From: an uncultured Clostridia bacterium
GTDB lineage: Bacteria; Bacillota; Clostridia; TANB77; CAG-508
Reading direction: 5' to 3'
NCBI GenBank assembly: GCA_944390365.1
Contig: CALXPW010000012.1
Location: forward strand, 1-37,777
DNA length: 37,777 nt
This document shows, piece by piece, positions 14,785-23,782 of this stretch. The notes under the pieces are model-generated. The model did no database searches, was not told where the DNA came from, and worked only from the letters and a program-made list of their open reading frames with translations. Position 1 is the stretch's first letter; the number at the start of each line of letters is the position of its first letter. The position numbers and the translations under genes were made by a program.

Positions 14785-16124
14785 TTTACTTCATTTCCTT
14801 TCTGATTTTCTATTATTTCTACTTCTTCTGTTTTGTTTAAATTACCATCTTTTATGCTAAATAGCTTTAGTAAAAAAGTACCTGTTCCCATATAAAATAC
14901 AATTAAATTTCTCCAAGTAAACCAGAAGTGAAACCATGTATGATTCACCATAACTAAAAACCACGCTATTGGCATAAATGATATTATTAAATATGGAACT
15001 GCTGATTTAATGTTTAAAGTTAGGTTTTTATGATTTTTGATTATGTAATAAATAACATACACAACTAAGATAGCAAAGAATTTACTGGTGTTTTTCAATG
15101 CCCATATCCAATTATTTAATAACCCCTCATACCATGCTAAATTTTCAGAGCTACTTCCTTGCGAACGGAAAATAAATTGTACTATTGATTTATGCATTAA
15201 ATTTCTATCATATAATATGTCCACAATAATCCATTTTGCTAAATTTGTTGCTATCCAACCTATTCCCCAGAGTAAAGTATTTACTATTATAAATTTAATT
15301 GTTTCTTTTAATGACATTTGTTCTTTTTCCTGTTTTAATAGTAAATATATTATCATAGGAACTCCTAGAGTAATTATAGGATGTGTTAGTAAATCAAAAT
15401 AACATGTTACCATTCCTATTACGAAGAAATATAATCCTATATTTTTTATTTTTTCAGATCTAATGCAAATAACTATAGAACTAATCATGCAAATTATAAA
15501 CATCATTAATCCCTGTAACGTAAAGCCCATTAAAAAATATTCTGAAGCTAATAATGCTAAAATTACAACAAAACAATATTTAAAACTGACTTTTTTATAC
15601 AATAACATCAACAAAATCATTGCTAACAGTGCAAGTATAGCTACCATAATTTCTCTAATTTCATTAAAGTTAAAAAATATTAGTAGTGGTCTTAATAAAG
15701 CAACATATCCATGCCAGTATCTCGCATATTCATAGCATTCTGTTATATCATTATTCACAGTATGTATTAGTTGATCTTGTATAATATATTCTTCTTTAGG
15801 TTCTATTTCAGTTTCTATAATTACGTCTTCATATATAGTTTGGTTCTTTTCTGGTAAGTAATTTCTTCTTCCTAATAATGCTGACTCTAACACATTATTT
15901 GGATTCATAGAATAAGCATTATTTACCATTAACGTATCAGTATCATTATCAAAAAATGTATTTAGCACTTTTGCTGGATTTCCCAAACTTTTTAGTATTA
16001 TTGCACTTTCTTCTGTATTTTTCTGTATCCAATCTCTTGGAAATAAAGAGCTTAGTACTAGTGCTAATATAAAGATTGCTATTATAATTATAAATATTAT
16101 AAAATATTTTAATATTATTTTCAT
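14781..16124 (-). CDS. Multi-pass membrane protein, paralogue 1
   Basis: 447 residues. An N-terminal helix (about 5-27) is followed by an outside-facing soluble stretch (about 30-130), then roughly nine helices. Conserved features shared with the next gene are NxAYS(M/I)-ESALL-RxNYxP, Y-E-Y-A-R-Y-W-H-G-Y and L-R-P-L-L. The topology (large first extracytoplasmic loop, many helices) recalls GT-C-type glycosyltransferases, but I see no diagnostic motif, so the family is not named. It lies 1 base after its paralogue and overlaps queH by four bases, inside an operon-like run that includes a TagO/WecA-type transferase; a cell-wall polymer role is possible. Confidence 0.6.
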   Translation of the reverse strand: MKIILKYFIIFIIIIAIFILALVLSSLFPRDWIQKNTEESAIILKSLGNPAKVLNTFFDNDTDTLMVNNAYSMNPNNVLESALLGRRNYLPEKNQTIYEDVIIETEIEPKEEYIIQDQLIHTVNNDITECYEYARYWHGYVALLRPLLIFFNFNEIREIMVAILALLAMILLMLLYKKVSFKYCFVVILALLASEYFLMGFTLQGLMMFIICMISSIVICIRSEKIKNIGLYFFVIGMVTCYFDLLTHPIITLGVPMIIYLLLKQEKEQMSLKETIKFIIVNTLLWGIGWIATNLAKWIIVDILYDRNLMHKSIVQFIFRSQGSSSENLAWYEGLLNNWIWALKNTSKFFAILVVYVIYYIIKNHKNLTLNIKSAVPYLIISFMPIAWFLVMVNHTWFHFWFTWRNLIVFYMGTGTFLLKLFSIKDGNLNKTEEVEIIENQKGNEVK

Positions 16125-16125
16125 T

Positions 16126-17508
16126 TTATTTTTCCTCTAGCTGCTTTATTGTTTTTTCTTCTAGTATCTTACTTGTAACTATTAATATACAGATTATAGA
16201 TATAATAAATAATCTATAGGTAAATGTCATATGAGTATATGAATGTTGTTTTATTACCAAATACCAGATTATTGGGAAAAAGAATATAATTATGTAAGGA
16301 AAACATTTTTTTATATTTTCTTTAAAATCTATATCCTTTTTGTGATTTTTAATTAACATCGCAATTAAATATAAAATTGCAATTGTCAATATTGCAAAAA
16401 TTACATTATTCGATAAATACTCCATATTTCTCTTTATAACATCTACAGGAGAAAATATCGCTTTACCATTATATGTTGGTAATTCACTTCTAAATAAAGC
16501 TTGCTCAATTGCTTGTGAAATTATAGGTCTACCATATAATATTTCTGTTATTATCCATTTGCTTATCCATGTGAAGCCATACCCCAAAGACCAAGATATT
16601 CCTATTTTTATAATATCCACAATATATTCTTTTATATTTGCCTTTTCTTCTTGCTTTTGAATTATTAAAAAATATGTTATTGCTGTAATTCCCAATGTTA
16701 CTAAAGGTGCTGTTAACAAATCAATAAAATTAGAAATAGAACCTACTACAAAAAAGAAAATTCCAATGTTTTTCTTGGTATTTTTCTTTAGTAGCAAAAT
16801 TATTGAACTAGTAAATGCTACTAAAAATATTAAACATTCATTTATTGATTTTGTAACAATGAATATGCTTATAGATAATAACCCAATTGCATATATAATT
16901 CCACTTAATATACTTATTTTTTTACAAATTAGAACTATAAGGCTTATTATACTAATTGTTGTTAAAATAAATAATAATACTCTTATTCCACTATAATTAA
17001 AAATTGCAAGTAAAGGCCTTAAAATTGTTAAATATCCATGCCAGTATCTAGCATACTCATACGAATCCTCTATATTATCTCCATGCATTAATCCGTACAA
17101 TTCTTTAGTTTGATATAAATCTCCATTCTCTTTATTTATATATTTTTCATTTGCGCCTAAATTATATTGACTATCTGGATAAACCACTTTTGTTTGCCCT
17201 GGTATATAGTTTTTTCTAGCAAGTAATGCTGATTCCAAAGGTTTTGCATTATCTATTGAATATGCTGTGTTTATCATTAGAGCATCAGTAAATGTAAAAA
17301 TACTTTCCTCTTTATATCCTAAGTTGTAAAACACTCGCTCTCCTTCTTCATTTAATGTTTCCGAACTTTCTCTTACATTTTTCTCTAATGCAGATGATGG
17401 AATTATACTAGAAACTGTTAATGTTATTATATATATCCCAATTAAGATTATGAATACTAGAATATATTTAATTGATATCATAATTATATTCTTTACCTTT
17501 TTCTTCAT
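16126..17508 (-). CDS. Multi-pass membrane protein, paralogue 2
   Basis: 460 residues with the same plan as the next gene downstream: N-terminal helix (about 11-35), a soluble outer segment carrying INTAYSIDNAKPLESALLAR and EYARYWHGYLTILRPLL, then about nine membrane helices. The pair clearly arose by tandem duplication and has since diverged widely. No catalytic motif is recognised; a GT-C-like or other envelope function is a guess from topology. It lies 35 bases after ruvB in the same direction and is probably co-transcribed with it. Confidence 0.6.
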   Translation of the reverse strand: MKKKVKNIIMISIKYILVFIILIGIYIITLTVSSIIPSSALEKNVRESSETLNEEGERVFYNLGYKEESIFTFTDALMINTAYSIDNAKPLESALLARKNYIPGQTKVVYPDSQYNLGANEKYINKENGDLYQTKELYGLMHGDNIEDSYEYARYWHGYLTILRPLLAIFNYSGIRVLLFILTTISIISLIVLICKKISILSGIIYAIGLLSISIFIVTKSINECLIFLVAFTSSIILLLKKNTKKNIGIFFFVVGSISNFIDLLTAPLVTLGITAITYFLIIQKQEEKANIKEYIVDIIKIGISWSLGYGFTWISKWIITEILYGRPIISQAIEQALFRSELPTYNGKAIFSPVDVIKRNMEYLSNNVIFAILTIAILYLIAMLIKNHKKDIDFKENIKKCFPYIIIFFFPIIWYLVIKQHSYTHMTFTYRLFIISIICILIVTSKILEEKTIKQLEEK

Positions 17509-17543
17509 ATGATTTATTCTCCCCTTTTTCCATTTGTTTAATA

Positions 17544-18584
17544 TTAAAAACTACATTGTTCATATTCATCATTTCCATTATCTCCATCATATTTTATACC
17601 AATGTGTTTATATGCTGCAGGAAGTGCTATTCTTCCCCTTACAGTTCTAGAGATAAATCCTATTTGTATTAAATATGGCTCGTACACATCTTCTATTGTA
17701 TCTACTTCTTCACCTAAAGTAGTTGCTATAGTTTCTATTCCTACCGGTCTTCCTCTGTATTTTACAATTAAAGTTTCTAATATTCTTCTATCAATTTCGT
17801 CTAACCCTAAATCATCTATTTCTAGTTTATTTAGTGCAATTTTGGTTATTTTTAAGGTTATATTTCCGTCTCCTAAAACAGCTGCATAGTCTCTTACTCT
17901 TTTTAATAGTCTATTTGCAATTCTTGGTGTTCCTCTTGACCTTCTTGCAATTTCTATGGCCGAATCATTATCTATATTTATTTCCAATATGTTTGCAGAC
18001 CTTTTTATTATTGTTGTTAGGTCTTCTGTATTATATAATTCTAATCTATGTACAATACCAAATCTATCTCTAAGAGGTGTTGAAAGTGATCCCGCTTTTG
18101 TAGTTGCTCCTATTAAAGTAAATTTAGGCAAATCCAATCTAATAGACCTTGCACTTGGTCCTTTACCTATTATGATGTCCAAAGTATAATCTTCTAGTGC
18201 TGGATATAATATTTCTTCTACGCTTTTATTTAATCTATGTATTTCGTCTATGAATAGCACATCAAATTCAGACAAATTTGTAAGTAATGCTGCCAAATCC
18301 CCTGGTTTGCTTATTGCTGGTCCAGAAGTTATTTTGATGTTGGAATTCATTTCATTTGAAATAATATTTGCTAGTGTTGTTTTTCCAAGTCCTGGAGGTC
18401 CATATAAAAGTACATGATCCAATGGTTCTCCTCTCTTTTTTGCTGCTTCTATATATACTTTCATGTTTTCCTTTACTTTATCTTGTCCAATATACTCATC
18501 TAAAGTTTTAGGTCTTAAAGAATTTTCTAGTCTTTCTTCGTTTATATCATTAAGTTCTGGGCTTATTATTCGTTCTTCGTCCAA
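17544..18584 (-). CDS. ruvB: Holliday junction branch migration helicase RuvB
   Basis: A 346-residue AAA+ motor that drives branch migration with RuvA. Walker [10 protein letters not shown] is at 62-70, Walker B FIDEIH near 111-116, sensor 1 is LIGATTKAG, the arginine-finger region is [13 protein letters not shown], and the C-terminal winged helix carries [16 protein letters not shown]. The start codon is TTG (18582-18584), preceded by AAGGGAAGG at good spacing. ruvA is not next to it, and ruvC lies 6 kb away, frameshifted. The gene is followed closely by the two paralogous membrane proteins. Confidence 0.96.
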   Translation of the reverse strand: MDEERIISPELNDINEERLENSLRPKTLDEYIGQDKVKENMKVYIEAAKKRGEPLDHVLLYGPPGLGKTTLANIISNEMNSNIKITSGPAISKPGDLAALLTNLSEFDVLFIDEIHRLNKSVEEILYPALEDYTLDIIIGKGPSARSIRLDLPKFTLIGATTKAGSLSTPLRDRFGIVHRLELYNTEDLTTIIKRSANILEINIDNDSAIEIARRSRGTPRIANRLLKRVRDYAAVLGDGNITLKITKIALNKLEIDDLGLDEIDRRILETLIVKYRGRPVGIETIATTLGEEVDTIEDVYEPYLIQIGFISRTVRGRIALPAAYKHIGIKYDGDNGNDEYEQCSF

Positions 18585-18610
18585 TTGTTTTCCTTCCCTT
18601 CTTGTATATT

Positions 18611-19741
18611 TTAATCCTGCTTTCGTATATGTTTTTCATCAATCTTATCCTCTTTTTTTAAATCATCGTCACTCATCAGTTTTGTTACATCTTTATATCC
18701 TATTGCAACTATTGCAATAATTAGTAATGCAAATGATAACGCTTTCCATATACCACTTTCAAGTAATATTACTGCAAACATACCTAAAATTGCAGTTATT
18801 CCATACATTATAAGAACTGCTTGCTTCTGTGTATAACCTTTTGCCATAAGTTTATGATGTAAATGGCCTTTATCTGGTTTAAATACTGCTTTAATAGATT
18901 TACCTTTTATTAGTCTTCTAAATATTGCAAAAAGTGTGTCAAATATTGGCATAGCAAGTATTATGATTGGCGCTATTAAAACTAATGCAGTATATGTTTT
19001 TGCCACACCTAATATAGAAATTATAGCTAAGGCAAACCCCATAAAGTTAGAACCCGTATCTCCTATAAAAGTTTTAGCTGGGCTAAAGTTAAATGGTAAA
19101 AAGCCAACTAATGCACCAGCAAGTGCAGTAATAAGCACTATTGCAATTAGTGGAGAACCATTTAGTGCAAATACCATTAGCAATGATAAACATGATATTA
19201 AAGTTACTCCTGATGACAAACCATCTAAGCCATCAATTAGGTTTATGGCATTTGTTATACCCACAATCCAACAAACAGTTAATATATATGAGAATATATC
19301 TCCCATTATTATTTTTCCTTCTGTAAATGGAATAGATATGTTCTCTATTTTTACACCACAAGCCACAACTATTATTGATGCTATAATTTGCGCAGTAAGT
19401 TTTACCCAGCTTGGCACACCTTTTACATCATCTACATAACATACTAGTCCTAGAATTAGTGTTCCTAAAAAGAAGCCTATCATTTTTAAATAATAATTTT
19501 CTTCACCAAATAAGTTTAATTTTCCTTCTATTGATGTAGTAATAAACAAATATATTATTGATACTACAAATCCTGCAATTACGGCAAGCCCACCTAATCT
19601 TGGCATTGGCTTTTTATTTACACGTCTATCATTTGGTATATCTATTGCTCCTACTTTTTTTGCTAGTCTCATTGTGTGTGGTGTAACTACAAAAGTAGTT
19701 ATAAAAGCAAGTAAGAAAGCTATTGCTATATCTCCCCACAT
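18611..19741 (-). CDS. tagO: Undecaprenyl-phosphate GlcNAc-1-P transferase (TagO/WecA type)
   Basis: 376 residues, about eleven membrane helices, MraY/WecA superfamily. Diagnostic motifs are VDDVKGVP (DD at 104-105), [12 protein letters not shown] (about 164-174), [12 protein letters not shown], and [10 protein letters not shown] near 290. The enzyme moves GlcNAc-1-phosphate from UDP-GlcNAc to undecaprenyl phosphate, starting teichoic acid or other wall polysaccharide synthesis. The charged C-terminal tail is cytoplasmic. AAAGGAAC precedes the ATG. It lies 18 bases after rpiA and 27 before ruvB, suggesting one transcript. Choice of symbol (tagO versus wecA) depends on the polymer, which cannot be read here. 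Confidence 0.9.
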   Translation of the reverse strand: MWGDIAIAFLLAFITTFVVTPHTMRLAKKVGAIDIPNDRRVNKKPMPRLGGLAVIAGFVVSIIYLFITTSIEGKLNLFGEENYYLKMIGFFLGTLILGLVCYVDDVKGVPSWVKLTAQIIASIIVVACGVKIENISIPFTEGKIIMGDIFSYILTVCWIVGITNAINLIDGLDGLSSGVTLISCLSLLMVFALNGSPLIAIVLITALAGALVGFLPFNFSPAKTFIGDTGSNFMGFALAIISILGVAKTYTALVLIAPIIILAMPIFDTLFAIFRRLIKGKSIKAVFKPDKGHLHHKLMAKGYTQKQAVLIMYGITAILGMFAVILLESGIWKALSFALLIIAIVAIGYKDVTKLMSDDDLKKEDKIDEKHIRKQD

Positions 19742-19758
19742 ATCTTAGTTCCTTTCTT

Positions 19759-20451
19759 TTAATCTATAATCTCTACATTATATCCAATAAATAATCCATT
19801 TTCTATTACCCCTGGAATAGCTTTAATATCTTTTTCTAGTTTTTCTGTAATAGTATTAAATTTTACATCTAATATTAAGTTTCCATTTTCTGTTATTATT
19901 GGTCCTGCCTTATTTACAGCTTGTCTTAAGGCTATCTCTTTTGCTCCTAATCTAAAAAGCTCCTCTTTTACATAGTTTATTGCATCTGGATAAATTTCCA
20001 CAGGCACTTTATTTTTTTCTCCTAATTTATTTACTCTTTTACTACTATCTATTAAAATATATGTAATAGGTGAATTAACAATATTTAGTTTTTCTTTAAA
20101 CATTGCTCCACCTTTTCCTTTTATTAGCCAGTTATTACTATCTACTTCGTCTGCTCCATCAAATGACCAATCTGGCTTTTTTTCGCTTAGGTTCGCTGTT
20201 GGAATTTCTAAATATGCACAAAGCATCTTTATTTCAAACGAAGTTGGAATTGCTATTATTTGCAAATTTTCTTTTTTTATTTTATCTGCTATTGCTATTG
20301 TTGCTAAATATGAAGTGCTACCCGAGCCAAAGCCTATTACTTGATTATCTTTAACTTTTTCTGCTATTTTTTCAGCTACTTTCTTTTTTTCTTCTAAATG
20401 TTCAATGCTATCTATTCTTATTTCTTCTAATAATTCTTTATCCCAATTCAT
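19759..20451 (-). CDS. rpiA: Ribose-5-phosphate isomerase A
   Basis: A 230-residue RpiA interconverting ribose-5-phosphate and ribulose-5-phosphate in the pentose phosphate pathway. Conserved segments are GSGST at 42-46 (phosphate loop), DGADEVD at 98-104 with the catalytic Asp, and KGKGGAM at 111-117 with the catalytic Lys. Length is typical. It begins the minus-strand run rpiA, tagO, ruvB, two membrane proteins, queH. Upstream is the large hairpin at 20591-20907. Confidence 0.94.
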   Translation of the reverse strand: MNWDKELLEEIRIDSIEHLEEKKKVAEKIAEKVKDNQVIGFGSGSTSYLATIAIADKIKKENLQIIAIPTSFEIKMLCAYLEIPTANLSEKKPDWSFDGADEVDSNNWLIKGKGGAMFKEKLNIVNSPITYILIDSSKRVNKLGEKNKVPVEIYPDAINYVKEELFRLGAKEIALRQAVNKAGPIITENGNLILDVKFNTITEKLEKDIKAIPGVIENGLFIGYNVEIID

Positions 20452-20590
20452 AAGTTTTCCCCACCTTTGCTTATTGCTTTTACTTATTATTTTAGTTTAT
20501 TTGAGAAAATTTTTTATCTTTTTTTCCAAACTTATGTAGAATTATATCATTATATTTTTAGTTAGTAAACCTTATTTTGGAAGATTTTTT

Positions 20591-20907
20591 CAATTAGTGC
20601 TACGTAAGCTACGTTCTTTAGATTTTATATAATAAGGTAGTTGCTTTCTAGGTTAGAGTAGCCTTCTAAAAAAACATGAAAATATGGAATGGAGAGTGAT
20701 TTGAGTATAGAAATTCTAAGAAAATTTTAGTAGGGAATCTCGAAGCCTTTTGAGGGCGCTACTAAAATTTTTCATAGAATTTCTACGAAAATCAGCTGGA
20801 CCGACATATTTGAAATGTTTTTTTTGAAAGCTACTCTAACTTAGAAAAAAATCAAGCCGTAAATATTCCTTAAAATCTACAGTCTGTAGCTTACATAACA
20901 CTAATTG
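20591..20907. repeat. 317-bp giant imperfect hairpin between gpr and rpiA
   Basis: The 449-base gap between rpiA and gpr is mostly one long inverted repeat. The ends CAATTAGTG and CACTAATTG pair; inward, TAAGCTAC/GTAGCTTA, GGTTAGAGTAGC/GCTACTCTAAC, AAAAAAACAT/ATGTTTTTTTT, TAGAAATTCTA/TAGAATTTCTA and ATTTTAGTAG/CTACTAAAAT pair in order, around a terminal loop containing CTCGAAGCCTTTTGAG. The right arm includes the gpr TAG stop codon. The sequence differs from the three elements at 3.3, 23.5 and 24.3 kb. No protein is encoded. It may be a MITE-like element or a structured transcript end. Confidence 0.75.
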
Positions 20908-21839
20908 ATTGCAAAGTTAATACCTCTTGCAACAATATCCTTCATTTTCTCAATTAAGTTATCTATTTCCTTTGGTGTTACTATAAAATTATATTCTTCT
21001 GGTGCTAGAATTTCCTTTATTATTTGATATTTATCCTCTTCTTGAAGTCTATTTAAAAAGTCGTTTGATTTTCCATTTTCTTGTGCTTTTTTTATAAATA
21101 GAGTTAAACTATCTGCTGCTATAGTTGCTGCTTCAACAACCGTAGGGATTCCCATTGCTATTACAGGTATACCCAATGTGCTTTCAGTAAGTTCTTTTCT
21201 TGCATTGCCAACACCAGCTCCAGGAACTATACCGGTATCTGCTAATTGCACAGAACTGCTAATTCTTTCTATGTTTCTTGAAGCAAGAGCATCAATTATT
21301 ATTACTAATTTAGGTTTAACATTATCTACAATTCCTTTTAAGATTTCCATAGTTTCTATTCCTGTTGTTCCAAGAACTCCAGGAGAAATTGCACTTACTT
21401 CTCTAGTATTCTCATCTAAAACTTCTGGCATATATTCTAGCAAATGCCTTGTAATATCAATTTCATTAATTACTTTTGGTCCTAATGAATCTGGAGTTAC
21501 ATATATATTTCCAAGACCTACAATAAGTATTGAATCTTTTTCTGCTACGTGTTTTGCAAGTAAAGTTTTCAGTTCTTTTGTAACAACTTCAGATGTTTTT
21601 TGTATTTCTTCTTCATTTGCTATTTTTAAATTTTTTACATCAACTGTAATATAGTTACCTTTCTTTTTTCCTATTGCTTCTTCACCTTTTTCATTTGTTA
21701 TTTTTACTCTAGAAACTGAAATATTATCATCTATCTTTTCCTCTTCTGTTTCAATTCCATCAATATCTTTTTCTATATTATGTGCTTTATTATACAAATC
21801 TCTTCTTTCTAATGCTAAATCTGTTCTAAAATTATACAT
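20901..21839 (-). CDS. gpr: Germination protease GPR
   Basis: A 312-residue spore protease that degrades small acid-soluble spore proteins during germination. The N-terminus YNFRTDLALERRDLY is the family hallmark and includes the propeptide processing region, and the body has the aspartic-type core (GLGNIYVTPDSLGPKV, SPGVLGTTGIETMEI, IIDALASRN). Together with spoIIM it shows the organism makes endospores. GGAGGT precedes the ATG. The final codon and stop lie in the arm of the giant hairpin. Confidence 0.94.
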   Translation of the reverse strand: MYNFRTDLALERRDLYNKAHNIEKDIDGIETEEEKIDDNISVSRVKITNEKGEEAIGKKKGNYITVDVKNLKIANEEEIQKTSEVVTKELKTLLAKHVAEKDSILIVGLGNIYVTPDSLGPKVINEIDITRHLLEYMPEVLDENTREVSAISPGVLGTTGIETMEILKGIVDNVKPKLVIIIDALASRNIERISSSVQLADTGIVPGAGVGNARKELTESTLGIPVIAMGIPTVVEAATIAADSLTLFIKKAQENGKSNDFLNRLQEEDKYQIIKEILAPEEYNFIVTPKEIDNLIEKMKDIVARGINFAIN

Positions 21840-21963
21840 AATACCTCCGTTCGAGCAATGCTCTTTTTTAATTTTTATTAAATCTTTCTATTATTTTTAT
21901 ATAAAAATTAAATTTTATTCATTTTATTATTAATTATATTTCTTCTATACTCTAATTAAATTA

Positions 21964-21992
21964 TTGACCACCACTATTTACAGTAGTATAAT
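21964..21992 (+). promoter_or_regulatory. Consensus promoter of the 142-residue gene
   Basis: TTGACC (21964-21969) and TATAAT (21987-21992), spaced 17 bases, about 50 bases before ATG 22041. Confidence 0.75.
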
Positions 21993-22040
21993 ATCTTATA
22001 TCCGTTTTGTAATTAAACTAATATGTGGAGGAATTATGTT

Positions 22041-22469
22041 ATGCTTACAAAATATAGTCTTAAGCGTACTGGTATCATGACCTATAGCAAAGTGGATTAT
22101 GATGAAAACAATCCTTATTTTTTTATTATCGTAGACTCAAAATATTTATACGAATCTCGGGTTTGGGTTGATTTTCAGAATCCCGAAGTAATGTATATCG
22201 ATGATTTCGGTCTGAAAATTGACACTAAAAAATTTAACGAATTAATAAGTAAAGAAAATTCTATATTCTTTGATTTGATTCTCAATTCAAAGAATGCAAA
22301 AGTATTTAGAATTCGTAGAACTGCTGAAGTTTTTGCTAAGAAGCATAATTTCCCTTGGATGCCAATTAAAACACCTAAAGGAATGCGTTATGTAATTATA
22401 ACTAATCCTCCTCGGTGTTGCACCTTGGATGCAATCCAATATAAAGAACCCAACAATCCATTTGTTTAG
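22041..22469 (+). CDS. Hypothetical stand-alone protein
   Basis: 142 residues, soluble, family not recognised. An in-frame ATG at 22023 precedes it, but GGAGG (22027-22031) lies inside that extension and nine bases before ATG 22041, so 22041 is the likely start. The protein is rich in aromatic residues (Y/F/W) and has a C-terminal NPPRCC motif. It has its own consensus promoter and strong terminator and runs against all neighbours, like the LRV gene at 224. It uses CGT and two CGG arginine codons, which the surrounding minus-strand genes lack, suggesting foreign origin. Confidence 0.65.
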   Translation: MLTKYSLKRTGIMTYSKVDYDENNPYFFIIVDSKYLYESRVWVDFQNPEVMYIDDFGLKIDTKKFNELISKENSIFFDLILNSKNAKVFRIRRTAEVFAKKHNFPWMPIKTPKGMRYVIITNPPRCCTLDAIQYKEPNNPFV

Positions 22470-22489
22470 TTCTTTTAGCAAAATGGTTA

Positions 22490-22525
22490 AGGGGTACTCG
22501 TAAATTTGAGTACCCCTGTTTTTTT
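22490..22525 (+). terminator. Terminator of the 142-residue gene
   Basis: AGGGGTACTC and GAGTACCCCT form a 10-bp stem with a short loop, followed by GTTTTTTT. It separates the gene from the convergent holA. Confidence 0.88.
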
Positions 22526-22532
22526 GTATATA

Positions 22533-23516
22533 TTATGAGCAATATCTACAAAGCACTGCTTCTAAACCAATATCTATATCTATTAGTCCTACTTTGTAAT
22601 TGGCATCTAAGTTTATAAATTCTTCCATTATTTTTCGTATTTCTACTTCTGTAAAATATCTAGCTTGTGCTTTATATTTATTAACTAAAAACATTTGATT
22701 TGGTTTTAGTTTCATTGATGTTGCCAAGTCTTTTCTATATTTTTCTGCAATTTTAACTATATATAATTTTTTAAAATGATTGTACAATGTAATTAGTATT
22801 TTTTGTATAGGCTCTTTTTCATATATTAGTTCTTTTAAAACTTGCATTGCCTTGCCTATATCTTTTTTGCCTAAATTATCTGTTAAATCAAATATAACAC
22901 TATCTATTTGTTTTATGCATAAAAGGTCTACTTCTTTGTTAGTAATTACTCCATTTGTTCCTACATACTCGATTAACTTCCTTACTTCATTTATTAGGTC
23001 TTGCATGTTTGTGCCACAGCTTTCTATAAAATATTTTGCAGTACTATTGTCTATTTTAACCTTATATGCAGTACATATTTTTTGTATGTTTTGAATAAGT
23101 TCTGGCAATTTTAACTCAGCAAATTCTGTAACCGTACCATTTTTTTCTATAGCTTTGTAAAGTTCATTTTTTTCTGCTGTTTCTTCTACAAATATTAGCT
23201 CCACTGCTGAATTTATTAAATCTATATTTTCATTTATATACTCTGCAATTTTGTTGGAAAACTTTATAAGCTCTGCTTCTGGCCCTTTTGCAGTCTTTTT
23301 TTCTTTTTTAAATAATCCTGTGTTTTTAGCAATAATTAGTTTTTTCTCGTATCCAAAGGCTGGTGTCTCAATATCTGAAATTATTTCTTTAACATTGTTT
23401 TCATCTATTTGTATAAAGTTGATACCATTTACCAAATTTCCGAATTCTTTTTTTATTTTTTTTAGTCTTGCTTCTTTTAAATAAGTTTCTTCTCCATAGA
23501 GCAATTTAACAGACAT
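22533..23516 (-). CDS. holA: DNA polymerase III subunit delta
   Basis: A 327-residue HolA-type clamp-loader subunit. The N-terminus (LLYGEETYLKEARL), PAFGYEKKLIIAKN near 52-65, and the middle/C-terminal helical collar (SCGTNMQDLINEVRKLIEYVG, near 170) follow the family. It opens the beta clamp for loading onto primed DNA. AAGGAGG precedes the ATG; palindromic element copy 2 starts within the upstream end of this ribosome-binding site. It is the last gene of the run yvcK, debranching enzyme, ruvC, holA. Confidence 0.9.
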   Translation of the reverse strand: MSVKLLYGEETYLKEARLKKIKKEFGNLVNGINFIQIDENNVKEIISDIETPAFGYEKKLIIAKNTGLFKKEKKTAKGPEAELIKFSNKIAEYINENIDLINSAVELIFVEETAEKNELYKAIEKNGTVTEFAELKLPELIQNIQKICTAYKVKIDNSTAKYFIESCGTNMQDLINEVRKLIEYVGTNGVITNKEVDLLCIKQIDSVIFDLTDNLGKKDIGKAMQVLKELIYEKEPIQKILITLYNHFKKLYIVKIAEKYRKDLATSMKLKPNQMFLVNKYKAQARYFTEVEIRKIMEEFINLDANYKVGLIDIDIGLEAVLCRYCS

Positions 23517-23528
23517 TATCTTACCTCC

Positions 23529-23780
23529 TTTTCAGCAATTGGGGACGGGCTTGTTTTGCTGAAATAGTATTATTTTAGACTACATAGTAAGTATATATTT
23601 TTTAATTTAGTCGTAGTGCTTAAGGTGGGGACCAACAAGTCTACAAACTGTTAAATTAAGCGTTAGCGAAGTTTGTACAGTTTGTACAATGTTGGGGCCG
23701 AAGACGAAATTAAAAAATATATACTTACTATAAATTTAATCAAATTTCAGCAAGACAAGCCCGTCCCCAATTGCTGAAAA
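23529..23780 (-). repeat. Palindromic element, copy 2
   Basis: Fills the gap between ruvC and holA. The ends TTTTCAGCAATTGGGGACGG and its complement pair over about 36 bases; each end can also fold alone because TTTCAGCAA/TTGCTGAAA flank the GGGGACGGGCTTGT block. Middle arms pair 23586-23612 with 23703-23729. The core 23613-23702 has CTTAAGGTGGGGACCAACAA opposite ATGTTGGGGCCGAAGAC, around ACAAACTGT/ACAGTTTGT, as in copies 1 and 3. Confidence 0.85.
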
Positions 23781-23782
23781 AA

